From Anaerolineae bacterium (GTDB taxonomy: Bacteria; Chloroflexota; Anaerolineae; B4-G1; SLSP01), in NCBI GenBank assembly GCA_016927095.1, contig JAFGNI010000069.1, positions 1 through 13,759 of the forward strand: a stretch of DNA of 13,759 bases, written 5' to 3'. Position numbers and translations under genes: made by a program. The stretch's first letter is position 1, and every line of letters begins with the position of its first letter. The notes under the pieces were generated by a model. It made no database searches, had not been told where the DNA came from, and saw only the letters and a program-made list of their open reading frames with translations. Of this stretch, positions 13,301 to 13,759 are shown piece by piece.

Positions 13301-13716
13301 GGGTCGCGTGGGACACGCCTCCGGACATCGATCCCGGTGAATGGGTGAACGCTGAGGTCGACAACGGCGAGATCCGCACCGTCCACGTGGGTACCATCGA
13401 TGGCCATCCCGATGCCGGCGCCGACAGCATCGAGGGCACGATCCATGTGCCTGACCTCGAGGACGTGGTGCGCGTCACCTGTGCCCCTTGGAGCGGTGCA
13501 CCCGCCGGCGTGCCACGAAAGGAAGACCTTGCCCTCCCGGACGACGTGGATACCTATCGCTGCGCCTGGAATCCCGACACCGAGTGGGATCTCGAACCCG
13601 AGCAGACCATCGGAGTCTGGTACGCCGAGCCCGACGGTGATGAAGTCTTCTCCGACTTCGAGATCACGGCACCCACTTGGGAGATCTTTCTGCCGGTCGT
13701 TATGCGTGGCCCCTGA
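10357..13716 (+). CDS. Large secreted protein of about twelve divergent beta-sandwich-like repeats
   Basis: This 1119-residue exported protein has an N-terminal signal sequence: Arg residues at 3, 11, 12 and 14, then a hydrophobic core at 15-32. The rest is tandem beta-rich repeats. The recurring anchor is a (P/A)GD.V.V strand followed by a Gly turn. I place it near residues 142, 225, 307, 384, 477, 557, 649, 722, 813, 894, 993 and 1082, with spacing of 73-99 residues. Many units also carry D.I.G.AP.G..V.V in the middle (DEIEGTAPAGEPVTL at 338-352, DEVTGEAPPGDVDVT at 506-520). This resembles bacterial Ig-like or carboxypeptidase-regulatory-type sandwiches, but no catalytic motif is visible. 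Acidic turns (VDSDNDE, DADDG) could bind calcium. The protein ends in IFLPVVMRGP. It is probably a surface, adhesion or matrix protein. AGGAG lies 8 bases before the ATG at 10357; the gene has its own promoter and a long leader. Confidence 0.85.
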   Translation: MMRANPVAFLRRGRLIAWAVLLALTALGLVILTSPSATVGEAAAPPVPVAVGSERTAPGNRTPDMAIAAASHRRDLQAVDGPGITVDLVYDAIWGVVAPGSTVTMVRSVDGAYGAAEADGMGFFWTPLWRPSGRPAAVAGSGTLQVYVDGELEAGIPIVDVAGGIDVLADTVVGSVTGVAAGTPVTVTLGVDGAEPSAGAPQATASTGAGGGFTASYPGVDLGPANLAAVDVASGGGRVRTYVYPNDRVFAMHNARVVVGYADPGQQVDITVYQGSGPGASVRLTSTTTTLYPHGFYQDWGLGGAQAGDLVEVDLGNGEVLQTVLADLGITSVNLVLDEIEGTAPAGEPVTLRLWQEGGYTQATVTTDGAGAFSASLSGLRARDWFRLARADSQGNESALRSGAPHLDIWFDATTGFDASDIDCLMWRIDAPGVPVTFTLATATGTYTRAMTSDAGNAGSGFCYVMWRGSEPTNFSPGDVVTLTSPAWEGSLVIPEISWYVDSDNDEVTGEAPPGDVDVTIHNGQHDRYPIGSSALQAATRAGSDYTATFSDFDIRDGGSVNVHHYDLATDFGTWVTSWQPWEGLQYQGFGIDLGWGIAGTLPVAGDVVTISLYSSDGQTLVFQTTEDSDDHPWRFWFEWWPRNVSLPAGHWVTVTSESGWEAGLQIPEVDIRADVEADLISGTAPKSLVLVHYDEEPRIERLVPVDDYILDVGYFGGDVQEGDGIDVWYTAPSGNRVRKALAWPTMRLDYTRDALECDYPEGRTFWITVTNSLGAVKATANPVSVDGGGSFGWPGFEVRGSGWSPPHIDLRPGDRVLFDADDGYQTGIRIGSIAPNLDALNDRISGILYAPWFTQTLQGEVRGEWWGMGGAAFEAEPDGGGFAMDVSPNDIVSGTRLSLRYYEPDGDAVERDITAVDPSELGFKIGVNYVHDWVNGHCGPGHTIRITVTASDGHTVEATGIVTETGQVPGWGGDTGFDWQWVAWDTPPDIDPGEWVNAEVDNGEIRTVHVGTIDGHPDAGADSIEGTIHVPDLEDVVRVTCAPWSGAPAGVPRKEDLALPDDVDTYRCAWNPDTEWDLEPEQTIGVWYAEPDGDEVFSDFEITAPTWEIFLPVVMRGP

Positions 13717-13759
13717 CGCCTGCGACGCCAAACCCCGCGGCCGCACTATCTCGAGACGC

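Noticed and set aside
13054..13746. A 230-codon minus-strand frame overlapping the end of the repeat protein.
   Set aside because: It is antisense to a frame with continuous repeat structure, and no ribosome site or family features were seen.

Overview
The window is GC-rich bacterial DNA (roughly 60-65% GC by eye). It holds six intact protein genes, one clearly broken gene fragment, and several structured non-coding stretches. No rRNA, tRNA, transposase, phage gene or CRISPR array was found. The likely source is a Chloroflexota bacterium of the Anaerolineae/Caldilineae type. That is an inference from a huge secreted beta-repeat protein ending in a 'FLPVVMR'-type tail, the CopD/cytochrome b5 style of the multiheme protein, and the heptanucleotide repeats. 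No taxonomic marker gene is present.

Layout. Positions 212-1078 (minus) encode a CPBP-type membrane protease. Positions 1079-2223 are a gene graveyard, with one recognisable decayed ORF (1747-2031, in-frame TAG) and a doubtful kinase-like remnant (1104-1337). Positions 2224-3051 (minus) encode a luciferase-like flavin or F420 monooxygenase. It has its own consensus promoter, overlapped by a long dyad that looks like an operator. Positions 3213-4403 (minus) encode a site-2 protease with paired CBS domains. Positions 4512-5798 (minus) encode a membrane-anchored protein with an HExxH zinc-protease signature. The last two lie head to tail 108 bp apart and may be co-transcribed.

The metalloprotease-like gene is divergent from the most interesting gene, 5923-8124 (plus). 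This encodes a 733-residue redox protein that fuses a monoheme c domain, a CopD-like membrane domain, a cytochrome b5-like domain, a further membrane helix and an octaheme hydroxylamine-oxidoreductase-like domain. Its charge pattern predicts that the b5 domain is cytoplasmic and the c hemes are extracytoplasmic, so it could carry electrons across the membrane in one chain.

Positions 8125-8348 hold a cluster of degenerate 7-bp repeats arranged partly as inverted copies. Positions 8349-9656 (minus) encode a lipoprotein alpha/beta hydrolase with a Pro/Thr linker and a small Cys-rich module. The 700-bp gap that follows contains twin hairpins with the same stem, a good plus-strand promoter, a palindrome at the predicted transcript start, and a leader of about 360 nt. 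That leader precedes 10357-13716 (plus), a 1119-residue secreted protein made of about twelve divergent beta-rich repeats.

Three genes concern membrane or envelope proteolysis, two encode exported proteins, and one an envelope redox enzyme. The window is therefore mostly about the cell envelope, but no single operon ties the genes together.
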